Source of the DNA: Chara braunii
Lineage: Eukaryota; Streptophyta; Charophyceae; Charales; Characeae
DNA: 39,850 nucleotides
Direction: 5' to 3'
Assembly (NCBI GenBank): GCA_003427395.1
Contig: BFEA01000018.1
Coordinates: 2,652,446 to 2,692,295 of the forward strand
Shown here: positions 29,311-39,755 of the stretch, piece after piece
Layout of the letters: each line of letters starts with the position of its first letter
Position numbering within the stretch: the stretch's first letter is position 1
Notes under the pieces: model-generated
Seen by the model: the letters and a program-made list of their open reading frames with translations, nothing else
What the model was told of the DNA's origin: nothing
Database searches by the model: none
Made by a program: the position numbers and the translations under genes

Positions 29311-31797
29311 TTAGTCTGAGAGTATGTTGGCCTCTAGGGACTCGGGGATACTGTTTACCGAGGATTCTTGGGTATGGAGTCTTGGAGGGAAACCTTCCCA
29401 TAATCGGAATACTATACTTGATTTTCGGATTAAAGCGATTTTGCCTTTTGCTAGGAAGTGTTCTTGGAACCTGTATTGGTGTTCTTTGGCTTTGGTTTCG
29501 TCTTCTTTCATTCTTTTGCGCAATTTACGCCATAGGGCCCAATATTCGGTTTCTACCTGTTGTTGGAGAATTGTCCAAGCTTCTTGGGTGTGCATTCTTT
29601 GTTTTTCTATTGTTTCTTGACATCTTTTCCGCCATATTACCCATGGTGTCGCCTTTCCAGTTTTCTGGGCTTTCAAAACCTAGGAGTAGGAGTATGTTGT
29701 TGCTTGTGAAAGTTGAACCTGTTATTAAATTCCATAACTTTGCTACCCTTTGCCATAGTGGTTTTATTCTAGAGCATAGGAGGAAACAGTGGTACAAGTT
29801 TTCTATTTGGTCCTCATTGCAGTTGGCGCATAGTTCTTTCAGTGGGCTTCTGTCCTCCTCCTTTCTTCTGACATTTAGCCATTGGTTTAGTGGGACTGCT
29901 AGGTAGAGGATTAGCCATTGTAGGGTTCTAAATTTCGAAGGGTTTATAGACGCTAGTCTGGTCCATGGAATCTGGTCTAATGTTTCTGTTTCTGCATCGA
30001 GGTGCTTTTTCCAGCGTTCTGTTATTATTGGGTCCGGGTTCGCGGAACGCCGTCTTAGTCTATAACCTAGTTGGGTTGTATATTGTAGTAGGTTGAATTT
30101 GGTGTTGATTCCTGAGGTTCCCTATTTTAGGTTCCATGCCCATTCTGCTGGGTCTACTTCTAGGCTTTCTAATGGGGTTTGGGGATAATAAATGGTTAAG
30201 TCTTCATTGTCTATTACTCTTACCTTCCTCAGGTTATCTTCCCTGACCGAAACCTGTGCCGTCTGGTTTTTGTGGATCTTACTATGATCAGCGCCTGGGT
30301 CCTCTATTTCGTGCATAGTAAATATTAACCAGTTCTGTTTGTCCTTTTCTCTACTCCAATATGCGAGGGCATGTTTTTGTTCTGGCTCGTTCAATAGGAT
30401 TGCCCAATCCCCCATCCTCCATTGTCTGTCCTTTTTTAGTATTGCGACCCATTCTGGTGGGATGGCAGTTATAATTTCCTGTAAATTCTGGTTTAGCCGG
30501 TGACAGCCTTTGAGTTGTTGTCTGAGTTGGTTTCCTTGCTTCCATTCTTTCGTGTTGTCGTCCCAGATGTGTTTGATCTGCCATATGCATTTTTCTAACC
30601 ATACTCCACATTTTGTGTCTTTGGAGATCAGGGTGAATGGGTTACCATTTTCTTTTATAATCCATTGATTACAGAATAGGGGTTGTCTTAGTATCTCTTC
30701 CTTGTTCCTTGGTTTCCTGACCTTAGCTGGGAAAATTTCTCACCAATCTCGGAGGATCCCTTTCCAAAACCCTAGTCTTGACTCTTTTCTTGAATGCGTT
30801 CTCTTATGGTCTCCTCCTTTCATTGCCCATGATTTGCTCATTACCCAGAATGACCCTTCCATATTTGCTGGTGTGTTATAAATTGGTAGTTGTTGTATCC
30901 TGTCAAGGGCTAAAGCTCTCCACGGTAGGGTGGGTCTAGTCTAGTGATGAGTTTAATGATCCATTTAGTTTGTAAGGCTTTTATTTGGGTAGTAGGGTCC
31001 AGGACTCCCAGCCCTCCTTGACATTTTTTCCTCGTGACATACTGCCAGGCAACTTTTGTTATGAAGTGTTGCCTAGAGACATCTCCTGTCCACAGGTAAG
31101 TTGTGGCCTTTGTTGCCTAGAGACATCTCCTGTCCACAGGTAAGTTGTGGCCTTTCTTCTTAGGATCCTCAATGTTGAGTGGTCTGGTGCCCAAAATGCT
31201 GCTAAGTACCACATCATGGCAAATATGGCTGAGTTTAGTATAAGAGCTCTTCCATGTAAAGAGGTGTGTATTCTGCCCCAGCTAGTTAGTTTGTTTGTCA
31301 TCCTGGCTAGGAGGCTAGGGGACATTTCTGTCTCTGCTCCATGTTCTGTCATTTGTATCCCTAGGAATCTCTACGTTTTTTTTGGGTTTGTCCAAGTCAT
31401 GCCCCCTGGAGCGTTTTGAGGAAGGTCTATGCTCCCATCTGTTAACCACCATCCTATTGTCTTCTGCCAATTGATTCACGTTTCGGATTCCAGTTGGTAT
31501 GCGCTCATTGCTCGTAAGGGCCTCGAAGGAGGAGTTGGATGCTCTTATGAGAAAGGTTAGATCATCTGCGAACATGATTGTGGGTGGTATGAGGTGTGGT
31601 CTATTGGGGTCTTCTGACAAATTTGTGAGTCTTTGTATGGATGGATCTTTCCTGAGGAAGGAGGCTATCGCCTCCATGATAAATAGGAATATGGGCACTG
31701 CTAGCGGATCACCTTGCCTTACGGACCTAGACATCTTGTAGGGATATAAATATGTGACCGTTTACTTGAACTGCTCCGTGTGCATCATTGTACAAAA
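29311..31797 (-). pseudogene. LINE ORF2, 3' half (RT motif B to zinc-binding C-terminus)
   Basis: Minus-strand, several frames. From 31797: YNDAHGAVQVNGHIFISLQD, then after a frame change SRSVRQGDPLAVPIFLF (motif B), FADDLTFLI (motif C catalytic Asp pair, about 31566-31577), and SWGRIHTSLHGRALILNSAI (thumb). A long region follows with WAILLNEPEQKHALAYW (about 30350-30410). The zinc-binding motif is CANC...YHCFLLC (about 29780-29840), CxxC then HxxxxC. The C-terminal Lys/Glu-rich tail ends at 29311. A 44-base tandem duplication at 31067-31154 shifts the frame. RT motifs A and earlier are on the other strand in the inverted half. Confidence 0.88.
31067..31154 (-). repeat. 44-base tandem duplication inside LINE ORF2
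   Basis: TGTTGCCTAGAGACATCTCC begins at 31067 and again at 31111; the two 44-base units are identical. Not a multiple of three, so it breaks the reading frame. Confidence 0.95.
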
Positions 31798-32502
31798 GGA
31801 GGAAGAGGAAAAGTGCAACCCACCCAGACAGCAAGCACACAGAACCAAGAAACAAAAGAGGAAGGGGAGGACAGACCTTTGGACGAGAAGGAAGATCTCG
31901 ACAAGCAAAAGGAGATCCTCAAAGCACAAATCACCGTGCTGAGGGATCAGAACAGGGAAACAGCCGAAATGACAATCAATCTGCAAAAGCTGGCAGCAGG
32001 ACAAAATGTAGAAACATTCACAGCAGCCAAGCTAGAAGCCAAAGGAGGATGCAGAAAAAAAGCGATGATCCCATACAGATGGAACACAGAGCATGAGGAA
32101 GTCATGGGCTCTCATTGCACTAGCCAAACCAAGCAAAAAAGCACTAACAATCAACATCTCATCATATCCTGGGAACATGGGCAGAATGGAGAGAGCAGTG
32201 GATCGGTGGAACTGGAGACCTGATGATCAGCGACCTCAGACCGTATATGGTCCGGTATTCAATGGAGGCTGAGATCGAGGACCACCTCACATGGAAACCA
32301 TGGAGGGTAGTCCAGGCAATCCCCTACGACCTTTTAGGCAGTGACATCCCTGCAGAACGGGCAGCAGTTGCAGCGTCAATTGCAGGGGGACATGGGCTCT
32401 TTGCTGACAAGCAGGAGCATCGGCCCAAGTTCTGGAAGCGGGCGCCCGGGTGGTTAGAATCCACAACACAGAACCCTTCAGCATCACCCCCAACTAAATA
32501 AT
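31798..32502 (+). pseudogene. LINE ORF1 C-terminal remnant and ORF1-ORF2 junction
   Basis: Inverted half of the LINE. The frame from the junction to 32223 is rich in Lys/Glu/Gln with a probable coiled coil (LDKQKEILKAQITVLRDQN region), typical of LINE ORF1 RNA-binding proteins, but I cannot align it to a named domain. A second frame (32223-32501) follows with no recognised motif. No start codon is expected, since this is the 5' truncation point of the insertion. Confidence 0.5.
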
Positions 32503-32619
32503 CCGGACCAAGAAGGGTGATGGTAGTCCTATAACCAACCCTCCATGACATCACCGAGTCACACAACTCGGACCGCACAAACGGACAGAATCCGACATTA
32601 CCTCAAGCCGAAGGAGCCT

Positions 32620-33401
32620 AAGTTAACAATGATGTCGTGGAACATTAACGGACTAACAACAATCCTAACCAATGGCGAAAAATGGGACAATATAACCAAC
32701 TATCTCAAGTGGTTCTCAAGGAACCCACCGGACATAGTATGCTTACAAGAAACACAACCAACCAATTCAACAGAGCACCAAGCAACGATCAATAGAATAC
32801 ACTCTAAGCTCAAGCATGTAAAACCAAGCCAATGGGCCCCCTCAACAAGAATCGGCTCAGCAGGAACAGCCATATTCTGCAACAGTAACTCAAGAGCAGC
32901 CAACCACATTAACATCATGGAATGTCAACAGACACTGAAGAAGGAAGATGGGTCGAAATTCACTTCACATATAAAGAAGAATCCTTCCAACTAATAAACG
33001 CCTACGCACCCAATGACCCTACTCAAAGAAGAGACTTCATACACCGTATCTCAGCAAGGTGTAACATGCAAAAACATATGCTACTAGTAGGAGATTGGAA
33101 TGCAGTACTTGACCCATTAAACGATCGGATATCTACACAACAGATAAATAGGGAAGAAGCCTGGTTCAGGGAAGCCCAGGAGATGGATACACTCATCATG
33201 GAGAGACACTTAATGGAACCCTTCATAACACTCCACCCACAAAAGAAAAGACTCACCTTCAGGAAAAGAAACAGATCACAGCACATAACAAGCTCAGCAA
33301 TAGACTACTTTCTAATTTCTGAGTCAATCAGAGGAGCAGTCCACAATGTCGGAATAGGCAAACTCCCTTGCAATAATGGTCTAGATCTTCAATATAAATA
33401 A
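32620..33401 (+). pseudogene. LINE apurinic-type endonuclease domain (ORF2)
   Basis: Plus-strand, two frames joined near 32930. Conserved endonuclease/exonuclease/phosphatase blocks appear in order: MMSWNINGL (32629), VCLQETQ (32740), GTAIFCN, then INAYAPND, LLVGDWNAVLDP (about 33084) and SSAIDYFLIS (about 33292). This is the enzyme that nicks target DNA in L1-clade elements. The Asn, Glu, Asp/Asn and Asp landmark residues are present; the last SDH block is not obvious, the frame ending at 33401. Confidence 0.88.
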
Positions 33402-34529
33402 CTCCATACTAGACACCCCACAAATGAAGGAAGCAATAGCCTTTGCGTGCATAGAATCGGAAAGGGAAGGAGTGGATTTCCCAAACTTAGTAGCCAAGCT
33501 ATCCAAAGCAGCATCCACAGCGTCCAGAAAACTGGGAGCTCAAAGGAACCAGCGCATAAAGGAACTGGAAGCAACAGTCCAAGTAGCCGAAAGAAACCTC
33601 ATTAGTAACCCCGGCCAAACCCTATATGAAGATTCTCTGGCCGAAGCAAAGACCAGAACTGGGTAGCTGGAATGCATGGAAAGAAAAAGGAATGAGATTA
33701 AGAGCAAGAATCAGAGAGTGGGAAGAAGGGGAAAGAATGACGAAGTATTTCTTTCAAAAAAATAGAGCAAGAGGAAGGAACTCCGCCATCCATCAACTTA
33801 GAGGAGAAGAGGGGCTTACTTCGGACCCAAAAAAGATGTCGTCAATAGCAGAAACCTTTTATAAAAACCTCTACACCTCCAAAACGGAACAACCCACTCC
33901 AGGACCAGTGTTACGAGCAAGAGAAAAGTTTTCCAAACACTTGGCGAAAACAATTCCCACGACACTAGCAGAAGAACTAGATGCTCCAGTTACAAATGAG
34001 GAAAATTAAAAGAGCCTTGGACTCGATGAAAGCTGGGAAAACCCTTGGTGAAGATGGATTGTCCAAAGAATTCTGGCAAAAGTAATGGGAACTCCTAGGA
34101 GAAGAGTACAGTAAGTTCATAAGTGACGCATGGTCTTCAGAGGGCCTAGGGAAATTTTTGAGTACCGGGATAGTCACCCTGCTATACAAGAAAGGAGATC
34201 CCACAGACACTAGGAACTACCGACCTATCACCCTACTAACAGTAACATACAAGATTCTAGCTAAATTGCTAGCAAACAGAATCAGGAAGATCACCAAAAA
34301 CTGCTTCCACATAGACCAAACAGGCTTCATCCCAAGTAGATTCATATTAGACAACGTAATGACTCTAGCAGAATCAGTAAGATATATTAAGAATAAAAGA
34401 CTGAATGCCGCAATCCTCTTCTTCGACTTTGAGAAAGCCTGTGATCAAGTCAATTGGGAATTCCTTCAGCAATGTATGGAAAAAATGGGAGTGGGTCCAA
34501 ATTTCAGAAAACTCGTGGTCTGTCTGTGA
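33402..34529 (+). pseudogene. LINE ORF2 linker and 5' half of RT
   Basis: Plus-strand, several frames. The linker shows NNSILDTPQMKEAIAFACI, WEEGERMTKYFFQKNRARG and ETFYKNLYTS, all typical of the L1 ORF2 connector. RT begins with LGEDGLSKEFWQK, then LLYKKGDPTDTRNYRPITLL, QTGFIPSRFILDN and FFDFEKACDQVNWEFL (motif A, with catalytic Asp). It ends at KMGVGPNFRKLVVCL, where the sequence switches to unrelated DNA. The remaining RT motifs are in the minus-strand half. Confidence 0.88.
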
Positions 34530-34532
34530 ACA

Positions 34533-34777
34533 GTACGAACAGATCCAAATGCATTGTGCTTGCCGTGTATTTGGAGTGAGGCCCCTGCGCCTGGGTTGCT
34601 TCATGATCCAGATACAGAGCTCAACCAATCATTCTGAATGCATCTGACGATATTCAGATCCAGATTCCAGGTACATTGTGATCAGTGTACTGGAGTCAGG
34701 CCCATCATCTCACATCTTCCACAAAAAAAAAAGAAATGGAAACAAAAAAGTTGAAAAAACTGTATGCTGAGTATTCA
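34533..34777. other. Unassigned sequence between two non-LTR elements
   Basis: About 250 bases, A-rich at the right end; no gene. Confidence 0.5.
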
Positions 34778-36398
34778 GGAATAGGGAGACCGAGTACACG
34801 AGTGTCTCATGTTCGCGCCACGAGGCGGGTTCGCCCTAGCGGCATTGCCGAAACCGGTTTCCTGTCCGTCCGCCAGCCCCCCACCACGTGATTTCGCCCG
34901 CACGAATCCGCCCGCGCGAACCCGCCCGCGCGAACTCGACCCCTCAAACTTCGGACCAGGAAGCAAACTCTGCCATCTCCCCACGCATGGCAAGCAGCTT
35001 CTCCCTTACAATGTGCCCCGCGCCCGCCGTCTCCACGTCGGAGCCCCACTGGGCAGCAAGCCCCTGCAACCAGCTTGTAAGGGAGAATCAGCCCCACCAT
35101 CGCCCGCGCCATCTCCAGCCTCCGGCTCGACACCCAGAGTCCCATCTTCATAGGATAGTTCAGCTCACAGCGGCGACAATTGTCATGTTGTCCTCGTCGC
35201 CTGCAAGCCCCCAGGAGTCCCCCAGGAGATCTTCAGGAGGCGACTTCCACCCTACAATCAAGCCAGTCACTGAGGAACAGTGAACCGCCACACGACTTAC
35301 ACAAGGTACGAATCAAAAGAAGCAGGTACTGATCCTAGCGGCTCTGCTTTCTCACTAATCCAAGCTGATCAGGGCGGAGTACTCGTCGCCGCCCTCTTAC
35401 TCGATCTCGTGCAAATTTCAACCCTACTCCTTCCTCTCACTCCCAAACCAAGATCCAAACTCCACGTCCGCCTAACTTTTCCTCCTTCCTCCCAACCCGC
35501 CCGGCTAATCCTTCCTAACACCCCCGTTGCTCTGCCCACCCATTAATGACATTGCCTCCTCCACGTAGTCCACCTCAATCCTCCCCCACGACACAGCTCC
35601 TTCCACGCATGCACATCTAACCCACCTACACTGACCTTCGTCATACCCCCCCTCCCCACCCTAGCTGCTTCGAATTTCCTCCCCCCCGAGTATCTCCCAC
35701 CAAGGCCGACCTTCCTCCCCATCTCAAGCCCACACCCAGAGGCCACAGCCCCCCCGCTCTTCCGCAGACGTGTCCCAACACACACACACAGACACGTACG
35801 GCACACACCCCCAACGACCCCGTCTCCCCCACATTATTTACCATCCCATCCCACGGGACATAGCTCACCCACTCGAACACATCCGGCCCACGTGGACTAT
35901 ACTCCCCCTCACACACTCCCCTACCCCCCGACATTCCCAACCTTGCCGCTCTCAGCCTACCCCACAAAGGCTGATCCGCTCTCCCATCACAAGACCCAAC
36001 AATCACAACCCTACCAACCAACAGTCGAACATATCAAGGGCCACTCTTCAAAGGTCACGTCCATGCTTGTATGGTACGCTGATTGGTTTCGAACAGCTGG
36101 CCCTTACATTTTCGACGACACCTCCTCTTGCATGAACAGTATGACAAAAGAATCCGATCGGATTCAGGTTTTTTTTGTTTCGCTTCCCTGACTTCACCTG
36201 CTCACATATCCAAAACTCGTTCCACGAAGGTAAGTAATCGGATTTTGATATTGAATCGGGTAGTCCCAAGATTAAAACTTAAAAGAATGCACGCGAAAAC
36301 ATAGATTAGGGAGGGAAAAAAACAAACGAACAACCTGCACCAAAAGAGAAATATAGAAACCACCTCAGTTTACCCAATCCAAAAAACAGAAAAGCATA

Positions 36399-37613
36399 AC
36401 CACATCAAATAGGCCAGCACTGAGTGAACACGGACATGGCTCAAACCTACAATCGCGCTACAGCACGGTAGCAGCAACAAAAACAGCCACCTCAAAGGAC
36501 CCCTCCCAGACCGCATCCAATGTGGATCATGAGATACTTCGATTCCTGGTGGAAGCCCCAAAAATTAAAGGAGAGAAAGTCACAATTAAAGTCAGGAACG
36601 TTAAGGACAACACCGACGAGGAAGTGACCGCTTGGGCGTAACCAAAGGACAAGATCGCCAACACCAACGCGACGTACGAGAAGCATGCACTCATCTTCTC
36701 CTTTTCCAATGCCGGGGCAAGACTATCCCCCATTGAGAAAAGAAAATGGATGGTGAAAACCATCTAGGAAACAGATGTCGACAAATTTTCCCTGCTTGGT
36801 CTGGGTAGGACCATGATGATCGTGGTCTTCAAAGACGCAGGTCGAGCAACACATCTGCTGGAGAAATGCGATACCCTGAATTGCAATGGCTCTGTCTGCA
36901 CCCTGTCATGCTGGACGCCGGAGACAGCCCAGCGAGCTGAAGTCTCACCGGCTGCCTCCTACAAACAGCGACTGATGAGGGAGCAGTTCTGGGTACAGTT
37001 TGACAACATTCCCCCCAGAGGCCATCCCTTAATTAAGGATCGATTGGAAGTCAAATATCCCGCAAACAACGTGTTAAAGTGGGTCCTCCCCACGTCTGAC
37101 TTCCTGCCCCCACACTACGATTCCATAACAGCAATCCTGGAGGTACTGACCAATAACCCCCCGATGTTCCCTGAGGAGTGGCAATGTCTCATCGGAGACG
37201 AAGTCACAAAAGTGACAGTTTCTACCAAAGCACAAGCCTCGCCAATCAGGTGTAGAGAAAGAGGTCAAATGGGAATTGATCCCAAATGCCCGCACTCCCC
37301 TGAGCAGAAAAATCTGAGACAGAACATGCTAGTTGAAGTTGAAGAGGCCGAAGGAATCTGGTTCGTGAATGACTCAGACTACGATGGCTGGGTCTTTGAT
37401 GACAACATCCCAGAACCTAAGTGGATATGGACATACACAAACACAATTCCGACAATCAAACAGCCAGACATCTTTCCCCCATCAGACACCAAGTGGCACC
37501 ATGTTGGAGCAAAAAAGATAACAGGAATCCCAGGAAAAATCTACTCAGACCCGGTGATTGATTCCCGGGCGATCAAAGAAGAGAAAAAGCACGAAGATCT
37601 GATGTGGGCATAG
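36399..37613 (+). pseudogene. Putative LINE ORF1-like protein (two in-frame stops)
   Basis: One frame, about 400 codons, with TAA at 36639 and TAG at 36765 as point breaks; the start is not defined. Readable parts: GEKVTIKVRNVKDNTDEE, KHALIFSFSNAGARLSP, MMIVVFKDAGRATHLLE, NGSVCTLSCWTPET and FWVQFDNIPPRGHPLIKD. The order beta-rich segment, VVFKDA..LLE, NG..v.l..W.P, then WVq...iP resembles the DUF4283-type N-terminal region of plant LINE ORF1 and gag-like proteins, though only by eye. The C-terminal third is acidic and Trp-rich (WVFDDNIPEPKWIWTYTN) and not recognised. A 24-base direct repeat (37553-37576, 37613-37636) straddles the stop. Confidence 0.55.
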
Positions 37614-37617
37614 GTGA

Positions 37618-37929
37618 TTGATTCCTGGGCGATCAATCCGACAGCAAACTGCAGACTCCCTCTCTAATCGGGAGGATGGCGACAATGTCCTGGACGCAGC
37701 CAAACAGACCGTTGAGGGACACAGCCCACAGACTGACCCCTCCCTCAAGAGACAGGCCTCCCCCCAAAAGGAGATCAACAAGACACCAAGCGGAAAGGAA
37801 AGAGGTGGTACCAGGCCCAGTCATGAGTTTATGTCAAGCAAAGAACCCCAGGAAGGAATGAGCAGGAGAGAAGGAAGACTCAGAAACACAACTGGAAGCC
37901 GATCCTCCTACTTCTATAGTTGTGCATAG
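37618..37929 (+). pseudogene. Short polar reading frame before the 3' tail
   Basis: About 103 codons, rich in Arg, Ser, Gln and Lys, starting within the second copy of the 24-base repeat and ending where the shared 3' tail begins. It may be the continuation of the ORF1-like protein after a frame change. No domain recognised. Confidence 0.35.
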
Positions 37930-37935
37930 GTCTAT

Positions 37936-38161
37936 CTGACAGGCCCTGGGTGGAGCCTGAGAGAAACAAGTGGGCATGGCAAGCTGACAGTCAATCCTCC
38001 TCCAGGGGAGTAATCAATGCTGGTTAGGGGCCTTCGGCCATACGGAAGGAAGCGTATGTGTGTATTATGTTGTATTCAATTTCGACTTGCCGGGGGAAGA
38101 GGAACCGGACTGATGCTCCCCAGACGGAAAGGAGCCTGGACCTTAAGGGTTTGTTTTATCG
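37936..38161 (+). repeat. LINE 3'-tail repeat, copy D
   Basis: Blocks TCTGACAGGCCCTGGG, GGCAAGCTGACAGTCAATCC, TTGCCGGGGGAAGAGGAACC, GGACTGATGCTCCCCAGAC and GGAGCCTGGACC, followed by an A tail (to 38182). Closest to copy A. Confidence 0.87.
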
Positions 38162-38199
38162 AAAAAAAAAGAAAAAAAAAAAGGAATAGGGATACCGAG

Positions 38200-38682
38200 C
38201 AAAGGATAGACATGGCTAACCAACTGTATTCACAAGTCAGGAATTGAAAACAACCAAAGAAAAAAGTTCAATAAGTTGAAAAAACGTGCATGGCCACCCA
38301 ACTATAGTCAAGCATAGAGAGAAGAAAACGACAGAAAGAAACACACAGCCAGACAGCTCTTTCATCGATCCGGGAAACCAAAAAAAAAACAAAAAAAAAA
38401 TGGCCCTGAGCACACAACGACCAACGAAAAACACACAACCTGGGCCCCAGGCGTGTAACAAGTTTTGTAGGACATGCACGACCCGCTCAAGTCTTCAAGA
38501 AGTTACAGAAGTTGACCATTCCCATAACCATGGAGCCCAGTTAACCGACACGGCTATGCCTGTGTACCATTCTCAAGCATGTGATTTATATTTACATCTC
38601 CAAATTTCAATGACTTTCGCGGGGGAAGTTTCGCCCTGTGTACTTGTGGTTTTTCATTTGCGGATAACGGGTCTCTTTGCAG
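38200..38682. other. Unassigned sequence, probable intron
   Basis: A-rich with an interrupted A-run at 38381-38401; ends in GTCTCTTTGCAG, a good splice acceptor for the exon that follows. Confidence 0.4.
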
Positions 38683-38914
38683 GCGTGCACGCATAGTGGA
38701 GGAAGTGGCCATGAAGATGCATGAGAAGGTCAATGAAGTTGGAGTTCCACTTTCTGGGGGAAGGAGCTACAGAAATAATGAGGGAGCAAGGTTACAGGCT
38801 CAGCTTGCTAGCGCTGCAGACCCCGAGAGCTTCCTGGAAGGAATGACAGCCGAGCAGCGTAGGGCTCTTCAGGTTTTCTCGGCCCAACGACAGGTGCTCA
38901 ATCCTTTACTGTAA
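38683..38914 (+). CDS. Probable terminal coding exon of an unidentified host gene
   Basis: After the acceptor TCTCTTTGCAG (ending 38682) one frame is open for 76 codons to TAA at 38912-38914. The exon begins with one base of a split codon, then RARIVEEVAMKMHEKVNEVG. The product is a compact, balanced, mostly helical-looking segment: VPLSGGRSYRNNEGARLQ, ADPESFLEGMTAEQRRAL and a C-terminal VLNPLL. Composition and codon use differ from the transposon frames around it and there is no low-complexity bias, so a genuine C-terminus seems likely. I do not recognise the family. The upstream exons would lie left of the ORF1-only element or outside the window. Confidence 0.5.
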
Positions 38915-39755
38915 ACCTCACGTCCCCGTACTCATCGGGATTGTAGGAGTCATTATTAGGTGATGAACTTCATCAAATAAGAACTTGTTTGTCAACTTTA
39001 TCTCCATCTTAAAAAAAAAGAAAAAAAAAAAAAAGAAAAAGAAACATGATTTCATTATATGAGCAAAAGGAGGCCGCGTGTTGCATACCGTTACAGTACA
39101 GACCAGAACAAGAACCGACCTCTCTCACATAGTACAGGATAGCGCAGCGGAAGGCTAAAATACCAATGATCACCAATCAATGTCACAGTGCAGACCAAAC
39201 ATACATCATCATCATCGCAAGGTGTGAAGGGACCTGGCGCTCACACCGGAAGAATGTGCCAGTCCCAACCATACACAGACGAGGAGGAGGGGAATCAGAC
39301 GAAGGAGAGGGGGAAGATGGGAATGTCGTCAACACCAAGTCTTCAATATAGACCCCTAATAATCCCTCGTCCAATGTCTCGGTCCCAATGTCGAGTCTGA
39401 ATCCAAATGTCGTCAGGCTCGCCAGAGTTCAGATGCAAGAGGCGAATAACGGGAGTTGCATCCTCCTCTCCTGGAAGTCGAAAAGGCAACCAGTGTTTTC
39501 AAATTAACAATCTGACACTTTGACCTATTAAGTTTATTCGCCGTGGTCCCGACTAGCTCGAACCGACAAAGTGTTTTAGTCTGTCGTGTTTACCAAAATG
39601 TCAAAGTCTCAAATCTCTCTCTGTCGTAGTCTGCAGATACCGAGAAGTCAGTAGCGAGAGGGTGAGGGAGAGATGGTGGACTTAGAGGAGAGAAGAAGAA
39701 CTCTCTCTCTCTTTGGTGCCAAGTACTGACCTGTGAAGGTGGCGCCTTGTTGCAG
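38915..39755. other. Unassigned sequence after the candidate exon
   Basis: Possible 3' UTR and intergenic sequence; an A-rich run at 39010-39042 (G-interrupted). Nothing coding recognised. Confidence 0.45.

Larger units (their letters stand above)
28452..34529 (-). mobile_element. L1-clade LINE with 5' inversion (twin-priming structure)
   Basis: Two head-to-head halves of one LINE. The minus-strand half (31797 down to the T-rich tail at 28452) carries RT from motif B to the end of ORF2, the 3' UTR and poly(A). The plus-strand half (31798-34529) carries a coiled-coil ORF1 end, the endonuclease and RT up to motif A. The plus half stops after GPNFRKLVVCL and the minus half starts with YNDAHGAVQVNG, which are consecutive in L1-type RTs. 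So the two breakpoints are adjacent in the parent element, with TGT shared at the joint. That is the signature of twin priming, where the 5' part of the cDNA ends up inverted. The coding parts are frameshifted. Confidence 0.85.
28447..34532. repeat. Candidate imperfect target duplication of the inverted LINE
   Basis: ACTTGCGGTCTGTTTGT starting near 28442 (left of the T-tail) and ACTCGTGGTCTGTCTGT ending near 34531 agree at 14 of 17 positions, all differences C/T. The right copy overlaps what also reads as RT coding sequence, so part of the match may be the microhomology used for internal priming. Confidence 0.4.
34795..38182 (+). mobile_element. Non-LTR retroelement with a single ORF and no RT (HAL1-like)
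   Basis: A 3.4-kb insertion bounded by 17-base duplications. It has a GC-rich 5' region of about 1.6 kb (CCGCCCGCGCGAA repeats near 34910), one degenerate long ORF (36399-37613), a short Lys/Gln/Ser-rich frame (37618-37929), the LINE-type 3' tail repeat (copy D) and a poly(A) tail ending at 38182. Only about 570 bases separate the ORF from the tail, so there is no room for an endonuclease-RT. The 3' tail is shared with the LINE at 23230-24322, so it was probably mobilised in trans. Confidence 0.78.
34778..38199. repeat. 17-base target-site duplication of the ORF1-only element
   Basis: GGAATAGGGAGACCGAG at 34778-34794 and GGAATAGGGATACCGAG at 38183-38199, one mismatch in 17. The right copy directly follows the A tail, as expected for target-primed insertion. 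Confidence 0.85.

Noticed and set aside
34999-35087. 13-base inverted repeat TTCTCCCTTACAA / TTGTAAGGGAGAA
   Set aside because: Perfect but short, 63 bases apart and inside the 5' region of the ORF1-only element; no terminal position or duplication supports a separate element.
39139-39153. Initiator tRNA-like TAGCGCAGCGGAAGG
   Set aside because: Resembles the A-box region of initiator tRNA-Met, but no B box or acceptor pairing follows.
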